A program made the position numbers and the translations under genes. Below the pieces are notes generated by a model that was given only the letters and a program-made list of their open reading frames with translations, searched no databases and was not told the origin of the DNA. From a virus, in IMG/VR virus record IMGVR_UViG_3300021376_002616, positions 1-27,085 of that record: 27,085 nucleotides of DNA; one strand, given 5' to 3'. Shown piece after piece: positions 13,690 through 21,560 of the stretch (within the stretch, counting starts at the first letter, position 1; each line of letters begins with the position of its first letter).

Positions 13690-14535
13690 ATGGACAAATG
13701 TTTATTTGTAATTACTGGAGACACTTTTCGTATTGGTGGGCAACGATCTCCAGAAAGAGGTGGGGAAGATTCTTATAAAAGACAGAAATTAGCGACTTCA
13801 TCACACAATCGTTTCTTTGAAAATATTGAAAAAAAGTTTGGTGTAAAGTGTGATTTATTTTTCAACATTTATAAGTGGGAAGATCAATATGATAATGATT
13901 TTATAAGTTGGTATGGTGATAGGGTTGTAAGTCTTAATTTTCATCCTTCAAGATTGGAAAGCGAACATGCTCTAGTATATGATACTGTAAATCGTTTAAG
14001 AGATTTTGGTCTGGATGATTATCGATTTATTATGTTAATCCGACCAGATTGGTATTTAAAAAAATACTTTGTAGAAATATTTGATATTGATGATGATCGA
14101 GTCTTATATGCTCATTTAGATGGTGGGTATAAAATGACTAATAATGATGGAGTTATAACTTTTGCCGATATTGATGGAAATCAAAATGATGTGCCTCAAA
14201 TATGTCATTGTATTACATATTGTCCTCAAAAACATTTTGGTATTTTCTTAGATAATCAAGTTTGGCATTGGCACAATTCATTACTTCGTTTAAAAAATCA
14301 TGTTTCTAGAAAAGAGATGGGATTTTTTATTAATACATTTCATTGGTGCTGTACAAGTTTAGACTGGAATCCCATTTATTCTTTGGTTGGTAGAGGAGAA
14401 CATCTTGAATATAAAATGCCAAATATGGTTTATGATCTTGAGACAAACACAGTTAACTATACAGACACTATTGAAAGGTATAAGCATTTGATGTATACTG
14501 ATACTATAGAAGAAAACTTAAAAGACTATGAATGA
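13690..14535 (+). CDS. Unknown protein of glycan cluster, possible glycosyltransferase
   Basis: 281 residues, soluble, no family recognised. Visible features: an N-terminal strand LFVITGDTFRIGG followed by a charged RSPERGGEDSYKRQ; RFIMLIRPDWYLKKYF around residues 116-131; an acidic FDIDDDRVLYAHLDGG that could host a metal-binding DxD; and a Trp/His-rich VWHWHNSLLRL. The strand-then-acidic layout (IMLIRPDWYL, then DIDDDR) is compatible with a GT-A transferase. It is flanked by transferase genes, overlapping the next one by 8 nt. Confidence 0.5.
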   Translation: MDKCLFVITGDTFRIGGQRSPERGGEDSYKRQKLATSSHNRFFENIEKKFGVKCDLFFNIYKWEDQYDNDFISWYGDRVVSLNFHPSRLESEHALVYDTVNRLRDFGLDDYRFIMLIRPDWYLKKYFVEIFDIDDDRVLYAHLDGGYKMTNNDGVITFADIDGNQNDVPQICHCITYCPQKHFGIFLDNQVWHWHNSLLRLKNHVSRKEMGFFINTFHWCCTSLDWNPIYSLVGRGEHLEYKMPNMVYDLETNTVNYTDTIERYKHLMYTDTIEENLKDYE

Positions 14536-15271
14536 AATATCTTTAGCCATACCGTTTTATAATACATCAAGGTATTTTCAAGAAGCAATTGAATATGCCC
14601 TAAACAATGATTTTGTAAAAGAAATTGTTGTTAATGATGATTGTTCGACGAATGATGAATGGGAACAATTAAACAGTATTGTAAATACTCTGAATACAAG
14701 TAAAATAAAATTATTCAGAAATGAAGTAAATCTTGGAGGATTTAGAAACAAATATACTGCTGTTAAAAACTGTACTTGTGATTGGGTTTATCTTTTAGAC
14801 AGTGATAATCATCCAACAAAAGATACATTAAGCATAATTCAATCGATAGAAAATCCAGATTCAGATATTTGTTATATTCCACAAAAACTTTTATTGTATA
14901 AAGATGATGGATATCGTAATGAAGTTTCTTATCATTTTAAATATGAAAAAATTGGAATCGATGAAGCACAAGACGCTCTTCTAAAAAAGACAAAATGGTT
15001 TGATTGGTTTTTAAATACAGGAAACTTTGTTTTTAATCGTGAGAAATATCTTGAAAAACTTAAGTCTGGATTTGATAATTTAAATGAACCTGTTTATGCT
15101 TGTAGTATTGCTTTTTCTTATCATTGGATGAGTAAAAATGGATATTATAAGGTTGTTCCAGGTATGGAATATTATCATCGTTTACGTAATGATAGTTATT
15201 GGAACTCTTGTGGAAATAATTCAGATATATCAGCACAATACTATCATCAACGAATTATTAATTTGATATGA
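14528..15271 (+). CDS. GT2 family glycosyltransferase (first of tandem pair)
   Basis: 247 residues of a classic GT-A, family 2 enzyme: AIPFYNTSRYF, IVVNDDCS (residues 33-40, UDP-binding Asp), RNEVNLGGFRNKYTAV (64-79), and WVYLLDSDN with the metal-binding DSD at 91-93. The C-terminal part carries FLNTGNFVF and YYHRLRNDSYW. The whole layout is repeated in the adjacent gene at 15268, with identical RNE-x-NLG, NKY-x-AV and WVYLLDSDN elements, so the pair arose by tandem duplication. Donor sugar unknown. Confidence 0.87.
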   Translation: MNEISLAIPFYNTSRYFQEAIEYALNNDFVKEIVVNDDCSTNDEWEQLNSIVNTLNTSKIKLFRNEVNLGGFRNKYTAVKNCTCDWVYLLDSDNHPTKDTLSIIQSIENPDSDICYIPQKLLLYKDDGYRNEVSYHFKYEKIGIDEAQDALLKKTKWFDWFLNTGNFVFNREKYLEKLKSGFDNLNEPVYACSIAFSYHWMSKNGYYKVVPGMEYYHRLRNDSYWNSCGNNSDISAQYYHQRIINLI

Positions 15272-15981
15272 TTACTGTTGTTATACCTTATTACAATAGT
15301 GAAAAATATTTAGAAAAAACTTTAAAACTTCCTTTAAGTTCTGATTTTGTTTCTGAAATTATTATTCATGACGATTGCTCTCAGTATCAGATAGAATCTA
15401 CTGATTCCAAAATCAAAGTTTATAGAAATGAAACAAATCTAGGTGCTTTTAAAAATAAGTATCTAGCAGTTTCAAAAGCAACAAATGAATGGGTTTATCT
15501 TTTAGATAGTGATAATTATTTTTTTGATAATTCTTTAGAAGTCGTAAAAAACATTTTACCACAAAGAGGAAGATATTACTCACCATCACAATTACATTTA
15601 GTTGACGACGGTCTTGATTCAAGTTTAGATGGTAAGATTATGAAATATGATTTTGGAGTGGTTGATTCGAACAAAGCAAAAAGTTTATTGGAGGCAGGGA
15701 TTGGAGAGTTTGAATGGTTAATTAATACTGGAAACTTTTTTATACATCGTGATGATTATGTGGAATTTATGAAAGATATTTTTGAAGATTCTTCATATCC
15801 ATATTTTGAGGCTGATGCTATTGTTTTTTGTTATAATTGGTTAAAAAAAGGAAACACCATTGAAGTTGTTGAAGACTTATGGTATAATCATAGATTAAGA
15901 AGTAATAGCTACTCACATTCAGTTGGAAATAAAAATGCTGACTCCTTAAACTATCATAAAAAATTAATTACACAATTATGA
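15268..15981 (+). CDS. GT2 family glycosyltransferase (second of tandem pair)
   Basis: 237 residues: VVIPYYNSEKYL, IIHDDCS (DDCS 35-38), YRNETNLGAFKNKYLAV, WVYLLDSDN with DSD at 80-82, and the paralogous C-terminal LINTGNFFIH and NHRLRSNSYSHSVGN. The ATGA junction to its paralog means both are made from one coupled message. It is slightly shorter than the first copy, with a gap near the region after DDCS. The two may add successive sugars or differ in donor choice. Confidence 0.87.
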   Translation: MITVVIPYYNSEKYLEKTLKLPLSSDFVSEIIIHDDCSQYQIESTDSKIKVYRNETNLGAFKNKYLAVSKATNEWVYLLDSDNYFFDNSLEVVKNILPQRGRYYSPSQLHLVDDGLDSSLDGKIMKYDFGVVDSNKAKSLLEAGIGEFEWLINTGNFFIHRDDYVEFMKDIFEDSSYPYFEADAIVFCYNWLKKGNTIEVVEDLWYNHRLRSNSYSHSVGNKNADSLNYHKKLITQL

Positions 15982-16853
15982 TTCGAATCGCTGAAGTTCC
16001 TCAAGAGTTTCTTCCTAAAATGCCAGTTCAGTATCCACCTCATCAAGGATACAGTCCTATGATTGAAGAGAGGGCATATTCTTTTTTTGCGACTCAAAGG
16101 GACCTTGAATCTGATTATATCTACATTCCAATTCAATGGACTTCTTGGCATATTAATCCTGGTGGTGAGTATGGACAAAACACTCAACCCCTAATTGATT
16201 ATTGTAATCAACTTACGGAAAAATATCCAAATGAAAAGTTTTTTACAGTGGTCCAATATGATGGTGGAACACTAGTGCCAATTGATAATTGTCGTATTTT
16301 TGCTTCTTCTGGTAGTTTTAGCTCTCCTGTTGGAAAAAACTCTGTTTACGAACCAATTCCTCTTCTTTGTGATCCTCACGGGGGTGCTCCTAGAGAAGTG
16401 AGAGAATATAAGGTTGGATATGCTGGAAGAGATACACATCCTCTTCGTGTTAAAATGAATCAACTTTTATCGCATTTACCTCAATACAGGTTTGCGATTA
16501 ATTTAGATCATAATCATACTGAGGTTTTTCGTGATGTTCTATATAATTCAGTATTTGCTCTTTCCCCAAGAGGATTTGGACCTGCTTCATTCAGAATGTA
16601 TGAGGCAATACAAATGCGGTGTGTTCCCATTTATATTAGTGATGAGTTTTGGCTTCCATTTACAGAATACATTGAATGGGATAAAATGTGCTTATTGATT
16701 AAAGAAGATGAGATTGAAATGATTCCAGCAAAGGTAGATACTTTATTGGAAAGTGGAGAATATCAAAATATGATTGATTATGGGCAAGAAATGTATGAAA
16801 AACATTTGACTTGGGATGGATGCCTTAACACAATTGCGAGACTGGTATGCTAA
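15978..16853 (+). CDS. GT47 (exostosin-like) glycosyltransferase
   Basis: 291 residues. The C-terminal exostosin signature is strong at residues 191-230: SVFALSPRGFGPASFRMYEA, then CVPIYISDEFWLPF. This is the GT-B nucleotide-sugar pocket of GT47, in which the RGxGxxSxRxxEA segment and the CVPV(I/Y) strand are conserved. The upstream half has PIQWTSWHINPGG and KVGYAGRDTHPLR. GT47 members transfer glucuronic acid, xylose, galactose or arabinose in eukaryotes and occur sporadically in bacterial and phage glycan loci. Confidence 0.85.
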   Translation: MIRIAEVPQEFLPKMPVQYPPHQGYSPMIEERAYSFFATQRDLESDYIYIPIQWTSWHINPGGEYGQNTQPLIDYCNQLTEKYPNEKFFTVVQYDGGTLVPIDNCRIFASSGSFSSPVGKNSVYEPIPLLCDPHGGAPREVREYKVGYAGRDTHPLRVKMNQLLSHLPQYRFAINLDHNHTEVFRDVLYNSVFALSPRGFGPASFRMYEAIQMRCVPIYISDEFWLPFTEYIEWDKMCLLIKEDEIEMIPAKVDTLLESGEYQNMIDYGQEMYEKHLTWDGCLNTIARLVC

Positions 16854-17473
16854 TTAATTTTACAAACTTATATAAAAAATACAATATGAACATTCGTGGT
16901 ATTGTTCATATTGGTGCTCATTATGGTGAAGAAATACAAGAGTATATTGATAATGGTATTCAAAACATTACTGTTTTTGAACCATTATCCAATAATTTTG
17001 ATATTCTTGCCAAAAGACTTCAGAACGTAAATGCGGATATTCAAGGACATCAAGTTGCTCTTGGAAGTCAGAAAAGAATGGCAACGATGTATTTGAGTAG
17101 TAATGAAGCACAAAGTAGTTCTATTTTAAAACCAAAAGATCATTTACAGCATCATCCAGATGTTCTTTTTAATGGGACTGAGGAAGTAGAAGTTGATCTT
17201 CTTGACAACTACGATCTTCGTAATGCTAATTTTATGAATGTTGATGTTCAAGGATATGAACTTGAAGTTTTTAAAGGTGCTAATGAAACTTTAAAAAACA
17301 TTGACTACATTTACTGTGAAGTTAATCGTGGGGAGATGTATGAGGGTAATCCTATGGTTGAAGAACTTGATGAGTTTCTTGGTCAATATAGACTCAAAAG
17401 AGTGGAGACTCACTGGCCAGAAACTTGGTATAAGTGGGGAGACGCACTTTACATTAAAAATAAAGGAGAATGA
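16847..17473 (+). CDS. FkbM-family SAM-dependent methyltransferase
   Basis: 208 residues with the Rossmann signature of the FkbM family: IVHIGAHYGEE (19-29) as motif I, VFEPLSNNF (43-51, acidic residue for SAM ribose), and NVDVQGYELEVFKGA (131-145), the family's diagnostic VDVEGxExxVxxG segment. FkbM-type enzymes methylate hydroxyls of sugars or small molecules, and in glycan clusters they often add O-methyl groups to a terminal sugar. It overlaps the previous gene by 7 nt. Confidence 0.9.
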   Translation: MLINFTNLYKKYNMNIRGIVHIGAHYGEEIQEYIDNGIQNITVFEPLSNNFDILAKRLQNVNADIQGHQVALGSQKRMATMYLSSNEAQSSSILKPKDHLQHHPDVLFNGTEEVEVDLLDNYDLRNANFMNVDVQGYELEVFKGANETLKNIDYIYCEVNRGEMYEGNPMVEELDEFLGQYRLKRVETHWPETWYKWGDALYIKNKGE

Positions 17474-17476
17474 ATG

Positions 17477-18070
17477 ATGCCTAAAACAAAGAAAACGAAT
17501 GTTCCAGATCCTACAAGAGGAAAAACAAGACTGATTTGGGAACCCACTTATCAGTGGACAGTTAAGTTTTTTCAAGAACATCCAGAATTAAAAATTGGTG
17601 CTGAAATTGGTGTTGCGGGTGGTCAACACATTAAAGCAATTGTGGAAAATACCAATGTTGAAAAGATGTATGGTATTGATCCATATTATGATGAAGGTTG
17701 GGATATGCATGGATTTTTTGACGTGGATAAAGACTATGGTGGATTTGATGGTCTTTATGGTGAAGTTCGTGATATGTTGAGTGTTTATGGGGACCGAGTT
17801 GAATTAATTCGTAAAACATCTACAGAGGCAGCTCCAGACTTTGAGGATGGTTGTTTAGATTTTGTTTTTATTGATGGTTTTCATGACTATGAAAATTGCT
17901 TTAATGACATTAGTTTTTGGCATCATAGAGTTCGTGAAGGTGGATATGTGATGGGACACGATTGGGACCACGGAGCATATCCAGGAGTTCAGCAAGCAGT
18001 TGTTGAGCATTATGGTGATAAAGTCACGGGTATTCCTGGACCAGTGCATGTTTGGTATGTTCAAATATGA
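17477..18070 (+). CDS. Class I SAM-dependent methyltransferase (Methyltransf_24-like)
   Basis: 197 residues from the second of two tandem ATGs (17474, 17477). AGGAG at 17464-17468 lies 8 nt from 17477, one of the few good Shine-Dalgarno sites in the cluster. GAEIGVAGG (41-49) is motif I, YGIDPY is motif II, and FVFIDGFHDYEN (129-140) with GHDWDH form the metal-dependent catalytic region typical of macrocin-O-methyltransferase-like and CmcI-like enzymes. It probably acts on a sugar hydroxyl or carboxyl together with the FkbM enzyme next to it. It overlaps the following gene by 4 nt. Confidence 0.85.
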   Translation: MPKTKKTNVPDPTRGKTRLIWEPTYQWTVKFFQEHPELKIGAEIGVAGGQHIKAIVENTNVEKMYGIDPYYDEGWDMHGFFDVDKDYGGFDGLYGEVRDMLSVYGDRVELIRKTSTEAAPDFEDGCLDFVFIDGFHDYENCFNDISFWHHRVREGGYVMGHDWDHGAYPGVQQAVVEHYGDKVTGIPGPVHVWYVQI

Positions 18071-18762
18071 GAATCTGTATTCTTACAATAGCAACAAACA
18101 AATATATTCAGTTTGTTGAAAGACTTCTTGATAATATTGAAGAAAACTTTTTGAATGGGCACGAGATTGAATGTCTTCTTTTTACCGATCATGAAGTAGA
18201 AGCATCTGATAATGTAAGAGTTTGTCAGATTGACCACGAACCCTGGCCAATGCCTACTTTGAAGAGATACAACTATTTTGTAAAAGAAAAGGAGTTTATC
18301 TCTCAGTTTGATTATTGTTTCTACTTTGATGTGGATATGGGTCTTGTAAATAAGGTGGGTGATGAAGTTTTGAGCGACCTTGTTGCCACCATGCATCCCT
18401 ATCAGTCTTTCTATCCTAAAGAACAAAGATCTTATGATAGAAACCCAAAGTCACTAGCATATGTTCCTGTTGGTGAAGAAGGTGAATATTATTATGCTGG
18501 TGGATTTAATGGTGGATCTACAAAGAGATTTCTTGAGATGGCAGAGATTCTTGCTGACCGTGTAACCAAAGATCTTGAGAACGATGTTATTGCTCTCTGG
18601 CACGATGAGTCTCAAATGAATCGTTACTTAATTGATAATGCTCCGACACTTAGTTTGACACCATCATATTGTTTTGCTGAAGAAATGATGGGAAATCCAG
18701 ATTATCCTTATGAACCTAAAATTATTGCTTTGAAGAAAAATCACAATGAACTTAGATCTTAG
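18067..18762 (+). CDS. GT6 family glycosyltransferase (ABO / alpha-1,3-galactosyltransferase-like)
   Basis: 231 residues from ATG 18067 (ATGA overlap). The GT6 order is intact: PTLKRYNYFV, YFDVDMGLV with DVD at 88-90 as metal-binding DxD, LVATMHP (105-111), YYYAGGFNGGST (141-152), LWHDESQMNRYL (177-188, the conserved WHDES(H/Q)xN catalytic segment) and SLTPSYCF. GT6 includes the human blood-group A and B transferases and alpha-1,3-galactosyltransferase. It transfers Gal or GalNAc in alpha-1,3 linkage from UDP donors, often to fucosylated acceptors. The length is that of a bare catalytic domain, with no membrane anchor. It co-occurs with a GT11 fucosyltransferase at 2499. Confidence 0.88.
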   Translation: MRICILTIATNKYIQFVERLLDNIEENFLNGHEIECLLFTDHEVEASDNVRVCQIDHEPWPMPTLKRYNYFVKEKEFISQFDYCFYFDVDMGLVNKVGDEVLSDLVATMHPYQSFYPKEQRSYDRNPKSLAYVPVGEEGEYYYAGGFNGGSTKRFLEMAEILADRVTKDLENDVIALWHDESQMNRYLIDNAPTLSLTPSYCFAEEMMGNPDYPYEPKIIALKKNHNELRS

Positions 18763-19399
18763 AGAAATACCTTTTTACTATGTTAATTTAGACGACGCAG
18801 TAGAAAGAAAAACAAAAGTAGAAAGCACTTTAAAAGAACTTGAGATACAAAATATCAATAGAGTTTCTGCCATTCGTCATAGTAATGGATTTGCTGGATG
18901 TGCTCAGACTGTTAGTGATTTTTTACATCAAATCACTGATGGTCCTTTTGTGTTAATTGAGGATGATATTGCCGTTAAAAACTGGGATCCAATTATAGAA
19001 GTTCCAGATGATGCTGATGCTCTTTATCTTGGGATTTCTGGGTGGGGAAGAATGAACGGACACTCTGGACCTTTTGTTCAGTGGGATATTGTTGATGAAA
19101 AACTTCTTCGTGTTTATAATATGTTGGGTGGACACGCAATTGTGTATCTTTCTTCAGAATGGGTCGAAATGGTAAGAAGATGCTGTCATCATGCAGGATA
19201 TGTAATTCAAAGTTACTATGATATTCCAGTAGCAGAGGTTCAGAGATTTTTTAATGTTTATGCTTTAGATGATCCTTATTTTTATCAGACAAGTTCTGAT
19301 GGAAATCAGAAAGTCACTTATGAAAAACTTTCTACTCAACAATCTTTGGAATGTTTTTCTTATATTCCACAATTATTTTTACCTGAAAAAATTAACTGA
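18746..19399 (+). CDS. GT25-like glycosyltransferase (LOS/LPS type)
   Basis: 217 residues with the GT25 opening IPFYYVNLDDAVERK (8-22), ISAI-type RVSAIRHSNG, GCAQTVSDFL (51-60) and FVLIEDDIAV (68-77) with the EDD metal motif at 72-74. The SSEW-type helix follows in the C-terminal half. GT25 enzymes act in lipooligosaccharide and collagen glycosylation. The usual R-x-x-G-E-x-GC-x-x-SH signature is reduced to FAGCAQTVSD, so this is a divergent member; a second, more typical GT25 lies at 23281. It overlaps the GT6 gene by 17 nt. Confidence 0.75.
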   Translation: MNLDLREIPFYYVNLDDAVERKTKVESTLKELEIQNINRVSAIRHSNGFAGCAQTVSDFLHQITDGPFVLIEDDIAVKNWDPIIEVPDDADALYLGISGWGRMNGHSGPFVQWDIVDEKLLRVYNMLGGHAIVYLSSEWVEMVRRCCHHAGYVIQSYYDIPVAEVQRFFNVYALDDPYFYQTSSDGNQKVTYEKLSTQQSLECFSYIPQLFLPEKIN

Positions 19400-20346
19400 T
19401 GTATATTGCTTCTTGTCCTTTGAGAGTTTCTTTATTTGGAGGATCTACCGATAATCCATACTTTGTTAAAAAGTATGGTAAGGGATCGGTAATAAGTTTT
19501 ACATCAAATCTCAAAACTTATATTACCTTACACGAAGACAAACTTGGTTATAACATGCAAGGTCATAAGTATATTGTAAATTACTCTAAGAGAGAGGAAA
19601 CTGAGTTTATTGGTGATATTAAAAATGAATTGGTTCGAATTGTTTTGAACTATTTTGGATGCTTTCCATTGACAGTGAGTATGACAAGTGATGCTTACTC
19701 GCAAGGAAGTGGTTTAGCATCATCTTCATCTTATATCATTTCTTTGATTAAATGTATTTCGATGTTTAATGAATTAAATCTGACTGATATTGAGATTTGT
19801 GAGTTAGCTCTTCAGTTGGAACAGGAAATGAATCCTTATTGTGGTTATCAGGATCCTTATGGATGTGGTATTGGTGGATTTAAAAAAATTGATTTTGAAA
19901 AAGGTGGAATTATTAAATATGACTTCTTATCTACCGAACTCTTTAAACATTATGATGTTCATTTGATTTTTACTGGAGTCACTCGAAACTCTAAAAATGT
20001 TTTACATGATGTAACCGCAAATATTGATAAATCATTACCTTTACTTCAAACAGTGGATGAGGCATATGATGCTTTGCGAAAAAAAGATTTTGCTTTATTT
20101 TTACAACTTTTAAATTATAGTTGGGAACAGAAGAAACAAACAAGTTCTTTAATTACTGAAAATCCAAAGATTCAAGAGATAGATCAGAATCTTACGGAGT
20201 GTAAAGAAGTCATCGCGCACAAGTTGTGTGGTGCTGGAAATGGAGGATTCTTTTTAACTTTTTCAGAACCAAATACCTTGTGCTTTTCTTATAAATCAAT
20301 TAAAATAGACGTAGAATCGAATGGTGTAATGGGGTATAAAGTATGA
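19399..20346 (+). CDS. hddA: GHMP-family heptose-7-phosphate kinase (HddA-like)
   Basis: 315 residues. The N-terminus PLRVSLFGGSTDNPYFVKK (7-25), GHMP motif 2 QGSGLASSSS (102-111), Asp in YQDPYGCGIGG, and the C-terminal motif 3 CGAGNGGFFL (substrate closure) match D-glycero-D-manno-heptose 7-phosphate kinases and related fucose/galactose-type kinases. HddA phosphorylates C1 in the alpha configuration to give heptose-1,7-bisphosphate for the GDP-heptose route. It is followed at once by the isomerase that makes its substrate, which strengthens the heptose call. TGATG coupling to the preceding gene. Confidence 0.82.
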   Translation: MYIASCPLRVSLFGGSTDNPYFVKKYGKGSVISFTSNLKTYITLHEDKLGYNMQGHKYIVNYSKREETEFIGDIKNELVRIVLNYFGCFPLTVSMTSDAYSQGSGLASSSSYIISLIKCISMFNELNLTDIEICELALQLEQEMNPYCGYQDPYGCGIGGFKKIDFEKGGIIKYDFLSTELFKHYDVHLIFTGVTRNSKNVLHDVTANIDKSLPLLQTVDEAYDALRKKDFALFLQLLNYSWEQKKQTSSLITENPKIQEIDQNLTECKEVIAHKLCGAGNGGFFLTFSEPNTLCFSYKSIKIDVESNGVMGYKV

Positions 20347-20846
20347 ATCCATTTGCTGAATATGTAAATGTGCTTCAGTGCGCTCATATGAGTAATGAGT
20401 TTGAAAGATTTCGTGAAGCATTTCAGAATCATCCAAGAATTATTATTTTAGGAAATGGTGGGAGTAATTCTGTTGCCTCTCATATCTCTCAAGACTATAT
20501 GAAGTTTCATGGAAAGAAAGTATCAATTCTTTCAGATCCTTCAATGATTACAATGCTTACGAATGACTTTGGGTATGAAAATGCCTATCAAAAGTTTCTA
20601 GAGTATTATGTTGAAAGTGATACTCTGGTTATCATTATGAGTTCTGGAGGTGAGTCAAAAAATATGTTAAACGCTCAAGAATGGTGTGAAGTTAATAAAG
20701 TTGACTATGGAGTCTTGACTGGATTTGCTCCAAATAATAGTATTCGAACTAGAGCAACTAATGCTTTATGGAATTATTATATTAGTAGTGATGACTATGG
20801 TGTTGTTGAATGTGTTCATCAAATCTTTCTTCATGGGGTAGTATGA
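20343..20846 (+). CDS. gmhA: Phosphoheptose isomerase (sedoheptulose-7-phosphate isomerase)
   Basis: 167 residues, a SIS-domain protein: ILGNGGSNSVASHISQDY (phosphate-binding loop from residue 35), LTNDFGYENAYQKFLEYY (GmhA signature), and IIMSSGGESKNML. The C-terminal ECVHQIFLHG carries the Gln-x-x-x-His zinc-site pattern of GmhA. It converts sedoheptulose-7-phosphate, available from the host pentose-phosphate pathway, to D-glycero-D-manno-heptose-7-phosphate, the first step of NDP-heptose synthesis. It is slightly shorter than the ~190-residue bacterial enzymes. ATGA overlaps lie on both sides, between the heptose kinase and the phosphatase-nucleotidyltransferase fusion. Confidence 0.9.
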   Translation: MNPFAEYVNVLQCAHMSNEFERFREAFQNHPRIIILGNGGSNSVASHISQDYMKFHGKKVSILSDPSMITMLTNDFGYENAYQKFLEYYVESDTLVIIMSSGGESKNMLNAQEWCEVNKVDYGVLTGFAPNNSIRTRATNALWNYYISSDDYGVVECVHQIFLHGVV

Positions 20847-21559
20847 AATATTGTTTTGATATTGATGGCACTCTTTGTGATACTCCTAATAATGAGAAAG
20901 GTAAACCCGACTATCTAAACGCAAAACCAATTCCTTTTATGGTGGAGCAAGTCAATCGTTTGTATGATGAAGGAAATTATATTATTTTACAAACTGCTAG
21001 AGGTAAAGGATCAGGAATTGATCATACCGAACTTACAACAAAACAACTCAATGATTGGGGATATAAGTATCATGAGTTGTTTCCAATGTTTTGTAAACCA
21101 ACTGCCGATATATTCATCGATGATAAGGGCATAAATGTTGAGGATTGGAAAAAAACTCAACCACAAATTAAAGGGATTATTGGAGGAGCATTTGATCTAA
21201 TTCATCCAGGATATGCTAGAATGTTCAAACAATGTAAGCAATATTGTAATCATCTTACTGTCGCATTACATGAAAATCCGTCTTTAGAGAGACCAAAAAA
21301 GTTGCCTCCAGTTCATTCAATTGAAGAAAGAAAAGAAGTTTTACAGGCAATTAAATATATTGACGACATTGTTGTTTATCAATTAGAAAACACTTTTCTG
21401 TCTTATTTGAGTGATTATGATATTAGATTCTTGGGTGATGATTATAATGATGGATCTTATACTGGTAAAGATCTAGAAATCAAAATTGTCTTTATAAGTC
21501 GAGATCATGATTATTCTACAACAGAATTAAAAAGAAAAATTGTAAAATCTTGGAGGTAA
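20843..21559 (+). CDS. Fused HAD phosphatase and cytidylyl-/adenylyltransferase (GmhB-like plus HldE-C/TagD-like)
   Basis: 238 residues from ATG 20843 (ATGA). Residues 1-100 are a HAD core: FDIDGT (Asp6, Asp8), TARG (Thr51), Lys85, IDDK (Asp93-Asp94). Residues 109-238 are a nucleotidyltransferase: IKGIIGGAFDLIHPGYARMF (HxGH-type loop, here HPGY at 121-124), PVHSIEERKEVLQAIKYIDD, RFLGDDY, and SRDHDYSTTELKRKI (ISTT-like motif). Together with GmhA and the HddA-like kinase it would remove the C7 phosphate of heptose-1,7-bisphosphate and attach a nucleotide to heptose-1-phosphate. TagD-like glycerol-phosphate activity is the alternative for the second domain. The next gene follows after 1 nt with a good ribosome site. 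Confidence 0.85.
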   Translation: MKYCFDIDGTLCDTPNNEKGKPDYLNAKPIPFMVEQVNRLYDEGNYIILQTARGKGSGIDHTELTTKQLNDWGYKYHELFPMFCKPTADIFIDDKGINVEDWKKTQPQIKGIIGGAFDLIHPGYARMFKQCKQYCNHLTVALHENPSLERPKKLPPVHSIEERKEVLQAIKYIDDIVVYQLENTFLSYLSDYDIRFLGDDYNDGSYTGKDLEIKIVFISRDHDYSTTELKRKIVKSWR

Positions 21560-21560
21560 A

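Noticed and set aside
18061-18426. 121-codon minus-strand ORF
   Set aside because: It lies wholly antisense to the GT6 gene, has a low-complexity aromatic composition and no family signature.
18746-19399. GT25-like gene considered as the truncated start of a longer GT
   Set aside because: It has its own start, EDD site and C-terminal half and joins cleanly to both neighbours, so it is treated as a complete, divergent member.
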